Shown: positions 38,440 through 52,300, counted from the stretch's first letter. The stretch: DNA of 64,000 bases from Niebla homalea (GCA_019925105.1 JAHGAU010000030.1:248001-312000), one strand, 5' to 3'. Notes: generated by a model from the letters alone, not told the origin. Made by a program: numbers and translations.

Positions 38440-38601
38440 TGTTGAATGTGCAGGATCGCCACTTGGGAGATCACGTGACGCGGATCAGATTAGATAAGGC
38501 GGACGTGCTAGACCCAAGTGGGATAGCGGCATATGGCCTTGCACATAGTCTCACTTTATACATAGTAATAATCAAGTAACTTACACCTCTCAACTTCAAC
38601 A
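38440..38601 (+). repeat. Unmutated solo Copia LTR (162 bp) inside LINE C
   Basis: It starts tgttgaatgtgcagg, ends caacttcaaca, has inverted termini (TGTTGAA/TTCAACA) and perfect 5-bp TSDs. It is the same family as the Copia-3 3' LTR at 25526-25688 but has kept its CpA sites. Either it inserted after the surrounding LINE was mutated, or recombination removed the body while the LTR stayed below the length RIP detects. Confidence 0.95.
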
Positions 38602-38606
38602 TTTAG
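38602..38606. repeat. Right TSD of solo Copia LTR (tttag)
   Basis: Matches 38435-38439. Confidence 0.95.
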
Positions 38607-40420
38607 TTTATAGACTTTTATACGTATAAATTATTTAGAATTAAAATAAGCTTATAGAGTTTATCTTTAATAAATAAAAACTTATAAAACTTAATTCGTA
38701 CTATATAAATATAAGCTCATTTATATAATTAAAAGCTTAAAACTATATAATATAATAACTATAATAAACTTAAGTAAAATTATAATAAAGCCGGATATTA
38801 ATATTAAAATCCTTAACCTTTAAGTAAATAAGAAACTTAATTAAAAAGACTATATAAAAAAGGTTTAAAAGAAAATAATTTTATAAGAAAAAGGCCTTAT
38901 TTATTCTACCGTATTTATATAAAAAGTTATGTTATAAAAAACCCGGATTATTTATTAAGCCGTAATAAAGTTAATTATAAAATACGCTATAACCATTTAA
39001 TATATACTTAAGGGTACTCCGGGATATAAGAAAAAGCTTATTTAAATATTATAAAAAGTCTAGAACCGGTATTTAAGAATAATTAACGGTATTTATAAAG
39101 TAACTTTTATCTTAATATTAAAGTTTAAAATTTTTTACCGTTAATTAAGGTCTTATTAAATTAAATAATTACTTAAATAAAACTAAAGAGATATATATAC
39201 TTAATTACGATAATAGGAAATAGGTGGATCCGCTAGAATCTTAATAAGTTTTAAGTTAAAAAGAATAATTTAAAGATATTTATCCTTTTTTTATTAAGAT
39301 AAAATAGGAGTAAATTAAAAAGAAAATTAACCTTATTAATATCCCGGAAATTAATTTCAGCGTATATAAACTCCCGTTAAATATAAAAAAAACCGAGATT
39401 AAAAGGATTTAAAAAGTAAAAATTATAATAATTACCTTATAAGTTATAATAAAATAAATTAAATGTTAAAAAAAAATATAAAGACTTTATACCTTAAAGT
39501 TATTATTATCCGGCTTTTAATAATAAGAAGATTATTAATAAATATCTCCGCCGTTATAATATTATAAAGAAAAATAATAACGTATTAACGATTTAAGTTT
39601 AAATAAATAAAAACGGTTTAATTTACTTTTTAATTACTATATATACCGGAGGTTAAAAAAACGCCGGATATAAATATAAATAAAGAAAATAAAATACTAT
39701 ATACTATATACGTTTTTATTTTTTATTCTTTATTTACGGAAATTAAATTAAAAGTTATAATAAAAGTTAATATTTATAATTACCGTTAAATATTATTTAT
39801 AAAGCGAAATATCCGGATAATTATTAAATTTACAATATTTACCGGACTATTATTATAATTTAACCTTATTATAAAGATAAATAAGGTTACCGAAAACCTT
39901 ACGGAAAAGGCCCGTTACCGGTTAAGGAAAAAAAAGAGAAACGGAAACCGGCTATATTAATTATATAAACCGGAAAATATCTTTTATAATTATAAAAATA
40001 TAATAATAAATACTTATTAAAAGTCCTTAAAAAAGTCTACGGTAATAATAATATAAAAAAGATATATATTAAATATGTAAATATTAATAAAGATATTTAA
40101 AGGTATTATATAAGGTTAAAATAATATAAATATATAAAGGAACGGAAGAGCAATAAGCTTAAAAATAGCCTTTATAAAAATATAATTATATTATTATAGA
40201 TTTTCTTCGGGGAGTTAAAATACAGGAAGTATATAAATAAATTATTACTTTTTAAATAGCCGTTAATATCCTTTACCTTAAAGGATAAAAGGTAAAGGTT
40301 TAATAAACGCCGGTTTTTACTTTAACGTTATAAGTATCAGGTTTTTACGGTTATTAATAAGGTTAAAAGGCCACGTATTAAGGAACGCCGGAATTAACTT
40401 AGCTAGATCCGTAGTATAAA

Positions 40421-40439
40421 TCAACCAATCAATCAATCA
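40421..40439 (+). repeat. (AATC)n tail of LINE C
   Basis: The tail reads aatcaaccaatcaatc and similar units after the conserved end gatccgtagtata. Confidence 0.85.
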
Positions 40440-40450
40440 AATTATAATAT
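40440..40450. repeat. Right target-site duplication of LINE C
   Basis: Matches 34451-34461. Confidence 0.85.
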
Positions 40451-41389
40451 AATAATAATTCAGTAATATTAATATTTAATAATTAAATCAGCTTAATATG
40501 GAAAGGCCGGGCCCTTTATAAAAATTAACTTTATCGGGGAGTTTTTTTGTTTTCCGACTTTATATTTAAGGTAAAAAAATAAAACTTTAAATTTATAATA
40601 TCCGGTAACTTTAAAAATAAAAAGGAAAAGGAAGATATAAACTTTAACTTATTTAAAAAAGAAAAAAAATTATACTTTCCTTAATAACGTTATTAAAAAG
40701 GTTCACTTTAACTATTAAAAATAATATTTTAAAATTAAGTTAAAAAGCTTTTCCGATAAATAATATTAAGGAAATATTTTTAATTAAGAATTAAAAGAAA
40801 AAAAAGCAATATACTATCTTTATATTTAATTTAAATACCGTTAACTTATATATAAAAGAAAATAATCCGTATTAACGTAAAGTTATAAATTATCCTTTTA
40901 TTCTTATATATTAATATTATTAAAGTTTAACGTTAAACGTTAAAGTTAATAATATTAAATATTAAGTATTCATAATCTATATATTACTAAAAATAATATA
41001 ACGGATAATATTATGAAAGTTATTAATATGTTAAAAATTAACAAATATATTTATTAATTTTTTATTATTTTAATAACTTTATTTATTTAATTTTCTTTAC
41101 TGAATATTGTTTATTTAATAATATATTAAGCGTTTATAATTTAATATTTATATTTTTTATTTTTTAATACTATCGCGGTTATTATTAAAGTTATTTTTAA
41201 ATATTATAATATTATAATAAAAATAATTATTTCCGTAACGTTAACTTATTTATGTATATAATACTTATAATAAACAAAGTTATTAATTAAAATTTAAACT
41301 TTAATAATCTTACGGAAAAATAACCTATTAAGGCTAAATAACTATAGTATTAATTATATATATAACTTCCGCCGTTATAACGTTATAAT
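40451..41389. other. Decayed DNA downstream of the chromovirus remnant
   Basis: By position this should hold the 3' UTR or LTR of the minus-strand chromovirus, but no LTR could be delimited. A small GC-rich word (ggccgggccc) lies at 40507. No coding domain was seen. Confidence 0.4.
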
Positions 41390-42985
41390 CTTATTTATAT
41401 TTTTTTTTATTTTATATTATATTATTATATTATTCCCGCAATTCTTAAAAGTACTTTAAGTCCGTTTCCGGTACTTATTAATTATATTTAAAACCTTAAT
41501 TAATTTATTTAACTTAATATTAATCGTCTTTTTTATTCATAATTTTATTCCTAATTTCTTTAATTATTTATTTCTTGTTATTATTAATTAATTTAAATAC
41601 TTATATTGTAATTTCCGCCGTTGAATTATTGATCTAAATATAATAAAACTTTAAAAGAAAAATATAAATAATAAAATAAATTTAATAAGTAATAAAAAAG
41701 AATAAATAGTACGTTTTTATGTTAATTTTATTATCGAATTTAAAAGGTTTTATAAATTAAGGTATAAACTTTTCATTTAATTATTTTAATTTAAGGTTTT
41801 TAATATTTAATAATATTAATTTCTTAATATTATATAATTTTAATTTATATTTTTTATTATATATCTTTTAAGTTAATTTAATAATATAACGTTATTAATC
41901 CGTTAATATTAATTATACTTTATATAATATTTTAACTTTATTTTTTATTATAAGTATTTTTTCCTTTATAAAAATATCCTTAAGCTTAAAATAAATATTT
42001 AAATTATAATTATATCTCGTTATAAAAAAATTATAATTTAAAATTAAATATTTTAAATTTATATAAATAATTTTAATTAAAAAAAAAATTTACTTAATTT
42101 ATTTATTTAGAACTAATAAAGGTCCATAAATACTATTTAAAATTTAAATTTTAGTCCTTTATTTAATTATCCGTTTATAAATAGAAAATAATATTTAATT
42201 TACGTTTTATTTTTACGTAATAATATATTAATCCTTAAAATTTATTAGTAAATAAAAACCCTTAATTAATCACGATTTTAACCGGCGTATTATACCGTAA
42301 TATGATTTCTTCAAAGAAAAGGTCCGTTAACGTAACGGTATCGATTTATTTTATAATAGAAAAATATTTATATATCTTTATATATTTATTTATAATTATT
42401 AAAGTTAAATTATAAATATTATTTTTAACCTTATTTATAAATCAACCTATAATAAAATCTATGTTAAGTTCTTTTTAAAATACGGCCGGTCAAAGGAATA
42501 AAATAAGCTTACCGTAAAGGCGGTAGTATAGTATTTTAATCCTCTAATAAATATTATACATTTTAATATAATTATTAAATTAAGCTTTTAAATTATTTTA
42601 ATAATATTTACGGATTAAAAACTTATAAATGTTTTTAACTTTAACATGACTTATTAATAAATTATTATAATATTTATTAATTAACTTCTCTTTAACCGTT
42701 TTATCCTAAAAAATGTATATATAGTTTTTATAAATAATAAAACTATTAAAACAAAAAATTTTAAGTATTATTATAACCTTAATAAAAATACGTTAATGTT
42801 ATATTATTATCTTTAATTTTATATATAAACGTATTATTAATTTCTAAATTTTTAGTAAGTAACGTAATTAAGTTAAATTCCTTATAAGGTTTTTTAAGTA
42901 ATTATTAAATTTCTTTTTACGGGATAATAATATAAATACCTTTTAAAGTAAATGATAATTAATAATTAATAACCGTTATCTGGAA
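41390..42985 (-). mobile_element. Ty3/Gypsy chromovirus fragment (integrase to chromodomain)
   Basis: Only the C-terminal end of pol is present, on the minus strand. Its family differs from E1 and E2, because its chromodomain and integrase wording differ from theirs. The upstream reverse-transcriptase part is missing: the fragment ends next to the short unmutated island at 42986. No LTRs were identified. Confidence 0.75.
41395..42960 (-). pseudogene. Chromovirus pol C-terminal remnant
   Basis: Reading the minus strand with stops as Gln or Trp gives a zinc-binding H2C2 area at about 42700-42950, then an integrase core at about 42080-42560 with DFIIG, INKYIKIYKYF and LFTNKF, then a post-integrase segment reading KNLKLK..NEKFIPQFIKPFKF at about 41700-41830, and finally a chromodomain reading WVKWINQGFKYNQWVPETDL at about 41440-41545. 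The chromodomain targets such elements to heterochromatin. The order and wording are typical of Tf1/sushi-type chromoviruses. Confidence 0.8.
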
Positions 42986-43060
42986 AGGGGGAGAGTATGG
43001 AAGACATTAAACTTGCGGATGGGTACATGGAGGAATAAAAACATTAAAAGGGCTGACTAA
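42986..43060 (+). other. Short unmutated island, LTR-like start
   Basis: The island reads aaagggggag followed by agtatggaagacatt, which looks like a polypurine tract followed by the start of a Copia-type LTR (ancestral TGTTGGAAGAC-like). CpA sites are intact for about 75 bp. The far end of the presumed LTR could not be fixed; tcttctattttttaac near 43221 is a weak candidate. Confidence 0.4.
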
Positions 43061-45837
43061 GGGTAAAATCGATTTTCATAAACTTTAAAAAGGGAAATGT
43101 ATAACGGATTACCATAATAAATAACCGATATTTTATTAATTTATATAGGGGCTATAGCTTATCTTTAATTGTACTTTATTGCCATTTATTATTTTATTAC
43201 TTTTATTCTTTTATCTTTTCTTCTATTTTTTAACGGTCTTAAGAAGGTATTTATCTACTTATATATATTAAGGAGGTTAGTTTAATTATACGATTTAATT
43301 ATAAATAACTTATTACATTTTTTCCTTAATTAACGGTAATAAAAACTATGAAGATATTAATAAAAACCGACCTTTATTATTATTATATTATAGGTATATA
43401 ACGAGAATAGTAAGCTATGGATTTATATATATTTAGAGAATTTTTTTAATTATTACTTACCTATTAAATAAATATTAAAATCGAAACAAATAAGGGTATT
43501 TAAGTAACCTTTTTCCAAGTACCTTTATTCGGATATTCTTATTATTACCCTTAATTAATATAGGGACCACATTTATATATATCGGTAAAAAATTATTAAT
43601 ATTTATTAATTAGCTATTAATTATTAAAAATTAAGAAATAAAAAAATAACAACTTTTATAAAACGCCTTAATTATAAAAGGATAATAATATTTTTTATAT
43701 CGTTATTAAACTTAAACTTTAATTAAGAAATAATCGTATATATTATTAAATATTCTAAATTATCGTTAAGGAAATTATAACTTATATATTAATATAAGCC
43801 GTTTTCTCAAAATAGAAGAAATTAAAGTAATTAAAAAAAACAAAAAAAATCAGTTACCTTAAATAATATAAAATTATTATTTAATAATTAACGATTATAA
43901 TAATTAAAATAAAAGACTTATTAAGTTAATATAAGTAATTAAACCCGACCGAATTATAAGCCTTATTAAATTATCCTGAATAATTAAACCGTAAATTTTA
44001 TAAAATGATTTTAAGTAATTAATTTATTTATAAGTAAAGCTTTTTAATTTAATTTGGAATATTATATATATTCCTTTAAGACGTAAAGTTAATCTTAAAG
44101 ATTATTTTATACCGGGTAAACGATCTTTTAAGATCCGTAAATAATATTAAGTACGTTAATATTAATAAATATATAAAACTCCTTAATAATTATTAAAATA
44201 ACTAAATTAAATTATATATCTTAATAATAATAATAATAAAAATAAGATTCCTTAATAAAACTCAAATAATTATACATATTCCTTAAAGAGATACTTCTTA
44301 TTAAAACGTAAATTATTGAATTAAAAGTTACTTAAGCGGTAATTAAATTCTAAATTACCTATAGAAGTTTAAACCGGTCTTTAAAATTCCTGGGAAATAA
44401 CCGTAAGCTATATAATACGTTAGCTGGATATAATAGGCTTTTTACTTCGAATTATAAATTAAGCGATTAAAAATTAAAAAACCAGAAAATAAATTAGGAA
44501 AATAAATAATAAGAAGAAATAAATAATAAAACCGATCGAAGAAACTAATAAAAGAAAACAGAGATAAATATATTTATAATAATAATTATATCGTATATAT
44601 ATTAAGAATATTAATAGTAATCTATAGTGGTTACTAATGCGAGACTTATATAATTTAATAATACTTTCCCTAAGGCTTTCCCGTATAAAATCCAAAGAAA
44701 ATTAAAAAAAAAAATTATAATTTATTTTAATTTAAAAAAGAAATATAAACTTATAATTAAATATAATTTATATATACTTATATAATAACTTAAGAGATAA
44801 CTTAAGAGACCAGAAAAACCCTTATTAACGTTATACGATTATATATTAAATTAACCCTTTCTTTAAAAAAAGATAAAAAAAATAAAAATAAAATATAGTT
44901 ACTTAAAGTAACCGTAAACCCCTTTCTTTAAAATATCTTTATTAACATTGGTAATATATTAATAATAATATATTTTATTTTATATATATCTTAATACCCT
45001 TAAAATAAAATAAAAATTAAGTATTATTATATGAATTAAAGAATTAATTACGGTATTATTATTCCTTTTATTATTATTTTATTCCTTTATTAAAAAGAAT
45101 ATATGCCCTTTTACTTTATATTAACTAAAAAATAAAAAAGATTAAGATAGATTTATATAAATTATGGGGCTATCCCGTATTTATTAATAATTATAAGTAT
45201 TATTAAGGATTACTTAATAATAAACCTTATTAACCTTTCTTTAAGAAGTAATAAAATATTATTAAAAATCCCTTAATCCTTTAAATATAAAAAGGAATTA
45301 ATTAATATATATAAATTAAAAAAGGTACTTAAATAAATTTAAGTATCTTTTTTAATAATAATAATAAAGTTAAATATAAAAGAAAACTTTATAATAAAAA
45401 ATTATAATGGAACTTAAAATTAAGATTTATTCTAGAAATTATAAGAATTAAATAAATAAAAAAACAAATTAAATAATATATAAAGATAAATTTATAACGT
45501 ATTAAAGGAAATTAAAAAAGATATTTCTTTTAATTAATAAATAAATATATTAAATATAAAACTTAAAAGAAATATAATATATTAAGTAAAGTAATTAAAA
45601 ATTAAAATTTTGCTTACGGATAAAGTAATAAACGATATTATAAAGGAAAATATAAAAAACTTTTAAAAATTATTAAGTTAAAAGTTTTTAAAATTAAATC
45701 CCGATGACCTTATAGAATAAATAATAAATAATATTAAAATATTATAATAAAAATTAAATTTTATCCTTAATTATTATAAAGGTATACTTTATATTATATA
45801 TAATTTAAACGGAAAGGATATTAAACCCGGAAAACCG
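43061..45837. other. AT-rich decayed DNA with an unrecognised frame
   Basis: At about 44160-44560 one plus-strand frame stays readable with stops as Gln (QLLKQLNQIIYLNNNNN and further Gln/Lys/Asn-rich sequence). It loosely recalls the C-terminal coiled region of Pogo-like transposases, but no catalytic part was found. A second readable plus-strand stretch (DLYKLWGYPVFINNYKYY) lies near 45150 and runs into the E1 insertion point. The minus-strand open frame at 44474-44695 has no features and is likely chance. Confidence 0.4.
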
Positions 45838-45842
45838 GAAAA
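45838..45842. repeat. Left TSD of Gypsy E1 (gaaaa)
   Basis: The same gaaaa follows the element at 53115-53119. One extra A precedes the LTR on the left. The target was itself a short ggaaaacc tandem repeat. Confidence 0.7.
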
Positions 45843-45843
45843 A

Positions 45844-46059
45844 TGTCAGGGTTCAGGGGTATTGGTAACTCAGGAGTAGGCCCTACCGGGCCTATCCCGG
45901 GCCAAGCCCGTGGTTAGTCCGGCACCCAGGAGTATTACCGACTGGGTATATTAGGGCCTTCGGCCCCTTTACTTTTATACCTCTATACTTTAATATCTTT
46001 AATTATACGTAATATACCCTTTACCTTTTAACCACCTTAAAGGGGCTTATACTTTAATA
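45844..46059 (+). repeat. E1 5' LTR (216 bp)
   Basis: It starts tgtcagggttcagggg and ends actttaata, the RIP-changed form of actctaaca. The first 140 bp are nearly intact and the last 70 bp are mutated. Confidence 0.95.
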
Positions 46060-46699
46060 TTATATTAAAATTAACCTATTTACGTTTTCATAAGGAGTAA
46101 TAAGGTAAAATAAAGGCTCTTATTAATAATACTTACCAATAACGGATAATAAGTTAATAGTTAAAAACGGTATTAAACGGGCGGTAATTACGGTTAAACG
46201 TATAACGATTAGTATCCGGACGGGCTATAAAAAAACGTTAATAATTAAGACGGGAGGTTATAATAGCTTTAAATAGGTAAATATTAATTCTATTAAATTA
46301 TATAAAGAATCAATTTAAGGGTTAAGTTTTAATAAAACGATTTAAAGGTTATAAATAAAATAAACCTTAAAAAAACCATTATAAATCCAGTTAAGAATAA
46401 GCTTATAGGAGCCTATAGAATTTTTACTTATTATTTATTTTTTTTTCTCCCTAGAACCTTTAATTAAGATATTTAATTTTATATTTACTTTATAATATAA
46501 AATATTTAATACCCGGAAGAAAAACACTTTAAAAAGTATTTTATAATATAAAGGAATAATATTAAACCTTATTATAATATAAACTTTATTATTTTTTTTT
46601 ATAATATTACTTTTATAATATAGAATTTATTTAACGGAAGGATTAAAAGATTTATTTTTTTCCTTTTTTTTAATTTTTTCTTCTACTTACCTTTATCCC

Positions 46700-49600
46700 T
46701 CCTTAACCTTAACTTACCTTTTATTTACCTTTTATTTATTAAGATTATAAATAATAAACCTTAATAATCCTTTTTATTAAAGGCCTTTACGTTAAAATAT
46801 AACTTATAAAGCGGTTTTTAAGGGGACCCCGATTAATTAATATTATTTATTAAGGATAAAGCCCCTCCCCGGTAAAGTAAAAAAGATAAAGACCCAATAA
46901 ATTATTTAATTACCGGAAATCCGGTTTCCGATAATAATTACGGGGGATATAAAGACTATATTGCCCGTTAATATCGTTATAAATTAAAAAGTATTATTTT
47001 AAAGGAATTAATTAAACGTACTTTATATTTTATAAAAACTTATAGTTATTTTATTTCTTAATCTATATTATTTAAAAAACTTAAGGAATTCTTAAAGTAA
47101 TTAAACTTTTTACGTTAAGAACGTAACGTTAGTATATAATATTATAAGGACGTAAATAATAAAATATAAGTCCTTTAAATAAAATTAAACGATATTAAAA
47201 AAGGCTTATAATTAAAAATAAACTAAATTACCCGCCTATAATAATAAAATTACGGTAACTCCCCTCCCCCGGAAGATTTAAACCGTCTTAAAACGTTAGG
47301 AATTAATAATTATAAATTAAAAGATTAAAACGTAAACCTTATTATTAAGCTTAAAAATCTTGAACGGAATAATTTAGCCCTTTTATTTTACCGATTTACG
47401 GTATTCCTTATTTTTTATAAAAAGCTTAAATTAATTAAAATTAAGGATCTTTAACCTTTTATTAAAAAGGATTATAATTAATATTATTTCTTTAAACGTT
47501 ACGTTATTATTAAGCTCCGGATAAATAAGGATTAATATTTAATTATATAAGCTTAAATTAATTATATTTTAATATTATTAAGTCTTAAAGTCCTTAAATA
47601 ATTAAAAACGGAATATAATAATAATATTTTATTAAGCTTTTAAACCTTTAAAGAATTCTAAATTTTCTTAAATTGAATTTTCGAAAACGTTAATTAAAAA
47701 AAAAATTAAATTAATAATTTTTAAGCTTTAAGAATATTAATTAAGGATAGATTTATTATATTTTATTTTAACTTTATCCGCTTAATTAAAGTCTTTAAAT
47801 ACGTAAATCTTAAGAGGAACCTGAAAATTATAATTTATAAATTAATTACTTAACTTTTTAACCGGTTTTATAAAAACCTTTTTTAAGGAAGTTATAATTT
47901 AAATAGCTTAAACGAAATCCATATATATTTTAAAAGGATAAATCGTTTTTAACGTTTAAAATATTACCATTAATAAAAAACCTTTAACCTAAATAAGACC
48001 CCTATTAAGGAAATTAAGGAAACTATAAGAACCCGTATTATTTCCTTTAAATCCCTTAGCGGAATAAAAAGTTTTAAAGGATTTAAGTTTTAATAAATTA
48101 CTCCCGTTATTATAAAATTAATTCCCCCTATAAACGTTAAATGCTTTATTTATTAAAGGAATTATTTTTAAGCCGATTACTTTAACCGTTAACGTAATTA
48201 AAATAATATTTAAGAACGTTTTATTTAGGTTTATTATATTACTTTTAACTTAAATAAAGAATTTATCCGTAATCAAAGCAGCCGGATCTTTTATATTTTT
48301 AAAGATATTTTATTTAATAATTCAGACGGGTTATTAATAAAAAATTAAACTTTATAAAAGTTACTATAAAGAATAAAAACGCGTATTATTTTTAAATTTT
48401 AACGATTAAGTATATTAAAAATATTAAAAACCCCTTTAATGTTTAAAATAATAAACTTTAAATTATTAATAAGTTTATAAATTACGGAGATTAATACTTT
48501 CTTTTATTTTTCTTAATTAATTTAAATATTATTAATTATTATTTTATTAATAAATAAATTATCCTATAAGTTTACGTAATACTTTAAATTTCTTTTTTAG
48601 CCCTCTTTTAACCTAAGTTTATTTAAAATTATAAAAATAAATACTTACGGTTTATTATTTATATAATTTATCCCTGGATAACTATAAAAAGCTATTTAAA
48701 AAGTTAGTCCTTTATATTTATTACCCGGCTTAAAATATACGATATAATCCTTAAAAAACCTTAAATAAAACGGTATTACGTATTCGTTTACCTTATAATT
48801 AATAAAATCTTCTTTATATTAAATTAATATAATTATAATAAGGCCGATTATTAAAACGTAAAGCTTATTCCGGATTTCCTTTAAATTATAATTTTAATTT
48901 ATTAAGTTTTAAATATATTCTTAAAAAGTAAAAAATTAAAGCTATTAAAGCCCCGGGAAAAGAAGAAGAAATTATTAAATAATTTTCTTTTCCCGGAGTT
49001 TATTGAAAAAGAATAACTTTTTTTAATTAAAATTATTAATATAACGGCTTTCTATATTATTATAAGGACTTAAAAGGAGAAAAAAACTTAAACCTTTTAT
49101 ACTTTAATAACGGATTTAATTAATTACCTAAATATCCTTAATAAAACTTTAATTAATATCTTTATTATAATAATTTATAAGGATAATTTTACGGAAAAAG
49201 CAACTTTTATAAATAAAATTATAATTAAACTTTTAACGGAATATTATAATTTTAAGGATATCTTTAATTATATAATAATAAATAAGTTATCCCTATATTA
49301 AAATTATAATTATAAAATTAACTTAACCTCAGAAAGGATTGCCCCCCGGAGTTGTATTTATCCGTTTTTAAATTATAAGCTTTAGAAATTAAAAAAATAT
49401 ATTATTAAGAACTTAAAAAAAGGATTTATTAAGCTTAATAAAGCCCTTTATAAATCCTTTATTTTTTTTACCCTTAAGTTTAACGGCGACCTATAATTAT
49501 ACGTGGATTACCGTGGTATTAACGCTATTATTAAAAGGAATTAATACCCTATTCCTTTAATAAAAGAGGTATTATCTTAAGTCACCGGTTATAAATAGAT

Positions 49601-52300
49601 TATCCGCTTAGATATTATTACGGCCTTTAATAAGCTCCGTATATACCCGGAGAATAAGGACTTTACGATATTTATTATTTTATTAAGCGCTTTTAAGTAT
49701 AAAGTTATATTTTTTAACTTAATTAATAACCCCGTTTCGTATTAATAATATATAAAGAAAATTTTATTTAATTATTTAAATATTTTTATTTAAGTTTACT
49801 TAAATAATATTATTATTTATAACGTTATTAAAAAAGAATATACCCGATATATATACTTAATATTAAAGCGTTTATATAACGTTGGTTTATAAGTAAATAT
49901 CCGGAAGTATGAATTCGGAGTTTAATAAATTAAGTTTTTAAGTCTTATCTTTATTATTAATGGACTAAAAGTAAACCTTAATAAAGTAAGTAAAATTAAA
50001 GATTAATTAATTCCCGTTAATTTAAAAGCCCTTTAAAGATTTATTAGCTTTTATAATTTTTATTAAAGATTTATTCTTTAATTCTTTAAAATAATAAAAA
50101 AAAATTTAAAGCTTATTAAAAAACAAATTTTATTTATATAATCCCCGGAATATTAAAAAACTTACGTAATACTTAAAAAGGCTTTTATTATAGTTTCCGT
50201 ATTAACTTATTATAATTTTAATAAAAAAACGATCCTTAAAACCGATTCTTTAAATTACGTTTCCGGCAATATTTTCTCTTAATATAATAAGGTTAAAAAG
50301 TTATATTTAATAATTTATTATTTTAAGAATATATTATTAACTAAATATAATTATAATATTTATAATAAAAAGCTTTTTATTATTATTAAATACTTAAAGA
50401 ATTAACGGTTAAAACTAAAAATAATAAAGAAATTTTTCCGTATTTTTAACGATAATTAAGCCTTAAAATACTTTATTAAGAGCTAAAAGCTTATAAAATA
50501 TTAAATAAAATATTTTAATATTTTTTTTAAGTTTAATTTTAAAATTATTTACCGCTTAAATAAATAAAATAATAAGGCCGACGCTTTTATTTAAATATCC
50601 GGTTATCGACCTTAAGGTGATAACGATAATAAAGTTAAAGATTAGTTTTAAATTATCTTATTCCCTAAGCGTTTTAAGGTTTTATTTTAAATAAAAGGGA
50701 AAAAACATTCATACCAGCCTATTTAATCTTTAAAAAACTTGGATTTTATAAGTAAATCCGTAAAGTTAACCGTACCAATAAGGGTTTAACGGAGTTTAAG
50801 AAAATAATTATAAAGGACGGATTATTTAATTTTAAAGGCGTACCTTTAATCTATATTAAGGTTCGGTCCGATATCCTTATCAATAAAGGTAAATTATAAA
50901 TATTAACGTTATTTATTACGGAGGTTTTAAAGTATACTTATAATAAACCAGTTAATAATTATTTTGGCCGGGATTATATAATTGAATTTATTTCCCGGGT
51001 ATTTTTTTAATTTACTTTATAAAACGATATTAACCGTTATATTTTAAATTATAATATTTATTTTCGGTTTAAAGCCCCGTAATAAAAGCCCGTAAAATTA
51101 CTTTATAAATTAAAAATCCCGGAATAAAAATAAATTAATTTTTTAATTAACTTTATTACCGAATTATTTAAATATAAAGATATAAACGTTATTTTTACCG
51201 TAATTTATATATTATTTAAAGGCCGATATTATATTTTTTATTACGTTAAAAAGAAAAAGACCTTTATTAAAGAGATAACCTGGCTTTTTATTAAGGAAAT
51301 ATTTAAGTATTACGGCCTTCCGGATAATATTATTTTAAATTACGGCCCGTAATTTATTAATAAAATATAACGTTCTTTATTATATTAATTTAAAATCGAT
51401 TTTTAGATTTCAATTCCTTATTATATTAAAAGTAACGGTTAAATTAAAAGAATAAATTAAAAAATAAAATAGGAACTCCGGATTTACGTAAATTATTTAT
51501 AAGATAATTAAATATAATAGTTATTTATCATAGAATTTACGGATAATAATAACTTAAATCGATTGATTAAAATAATATTTTTTTACCTTAATAAAAGCTT
51601 TTATTTAAAAATATTATTCGGTCCCAATAATATTAAATATATTACTGCCCGTAAATAACTTTAAATTAAAAAAGTTATTAATATTATTAAAATTATATAA
51701 GAAATTCTTAATATAATACGTTTTAATTTAAATAAAATTTATAATAATATATTTAAGTAAGTTAATTATTAACGTTAAGATATAAAGTTTAAAATAAATA
51801 ATAAAATTTATATAAACGTTAAGTATTTAATAATTAATTAACTTAATAAAAAGTTAAATTATAAATGCTTAAATCCCTATATTATCCTTAAATAATATTA
51901 TTTTTTTTATAAATTAAACGTCTTAAATATTTTTTAGGTTTATTTTACCTTTTATATAAGCGACTTAACCCGTATTTTAATTAAAAAGAAATTATTATTA
52001 TCGGGATAAATTAATTTACCCTTTAAATTTATTATTATAAATAAAAAAAAGATATTAAGGAATAAAAACTTAAAGAAATTATTAATTCCTAGCGTATTAG
52101 CCGAAAATAAAGGCTATAATATAAAGTTAAATAAGTAAACTTACCCCCGGATAATATTTAATATTACGTTAACGTAAAAAAATTCCTTTATATTTAAAAA
52201 TTAATTAAAGCCTTTTATAAAAAGTACCTAAATAAGCCCAGATTATAACCCGGAGATTTAATTAATATTATTATATTTAAAATAACCTTTAAGGGTTATC
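46700..52300 (+). pseudogene. E1 gag-pol remnant
   Basis: Gag occupies roughly 46700-48300; no clear knuckle survives. The reverse transcriptase spans about 49400-49970 and reads LYVDYRGINAIIKRN near 49495-49540, RLDIITAFNKLRIYPENKDF near 49600-49660, and VYLNNIIIY at 49793-49820, where the Y-L-D-D site has become Y-L-N-N. RNase H lies at about 50150-50580. The integrase spans about 50930-51600, with a zinc-binding start (NNYFGRDYIIEFI) and core (KYYGLPDNIILNYGP). A basic tail follows to about 52260. Stops are present throughout. Confidence 0.9.

Larger units (their letters stand above)
36380..40180 (+). pseudogene. LINE C ORF2 remnant, interrupted
   Basis: The endonuclease lies at about 36410-36990 and the reverse transcriptase starts near 37700. 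The solo LTR interrupts the frame at 38439, about 20 bp after the F-x-D-D active-site codons. Reading resumes at 38607. It was already unable to encode protein because of RIP stops. Confidence 0.8.
34462..40439 (+). mobile_element. LINE copy C: full-length, split by a solo LTR
   Basis: Same LINE family as A and B, with an 11-bp TSD, an unmutated head at 34481-34525 and an (AATC)n tail. It is about 5.8 kb long after removing the 167 bp added by the LTR at 38440-38601 and its TSD. It is the most diverged of the three full copies. The minus-strand open frame at 35220-35549 is an antisense shadow in ORF1. Confidence 0.9.

Noticed and set aside
44474..44695. Open minus-strand frame of 73 codons
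   Set aside because: It has no domain, and hydrophobic low-complexity coding is common in such AT-rich DNA.
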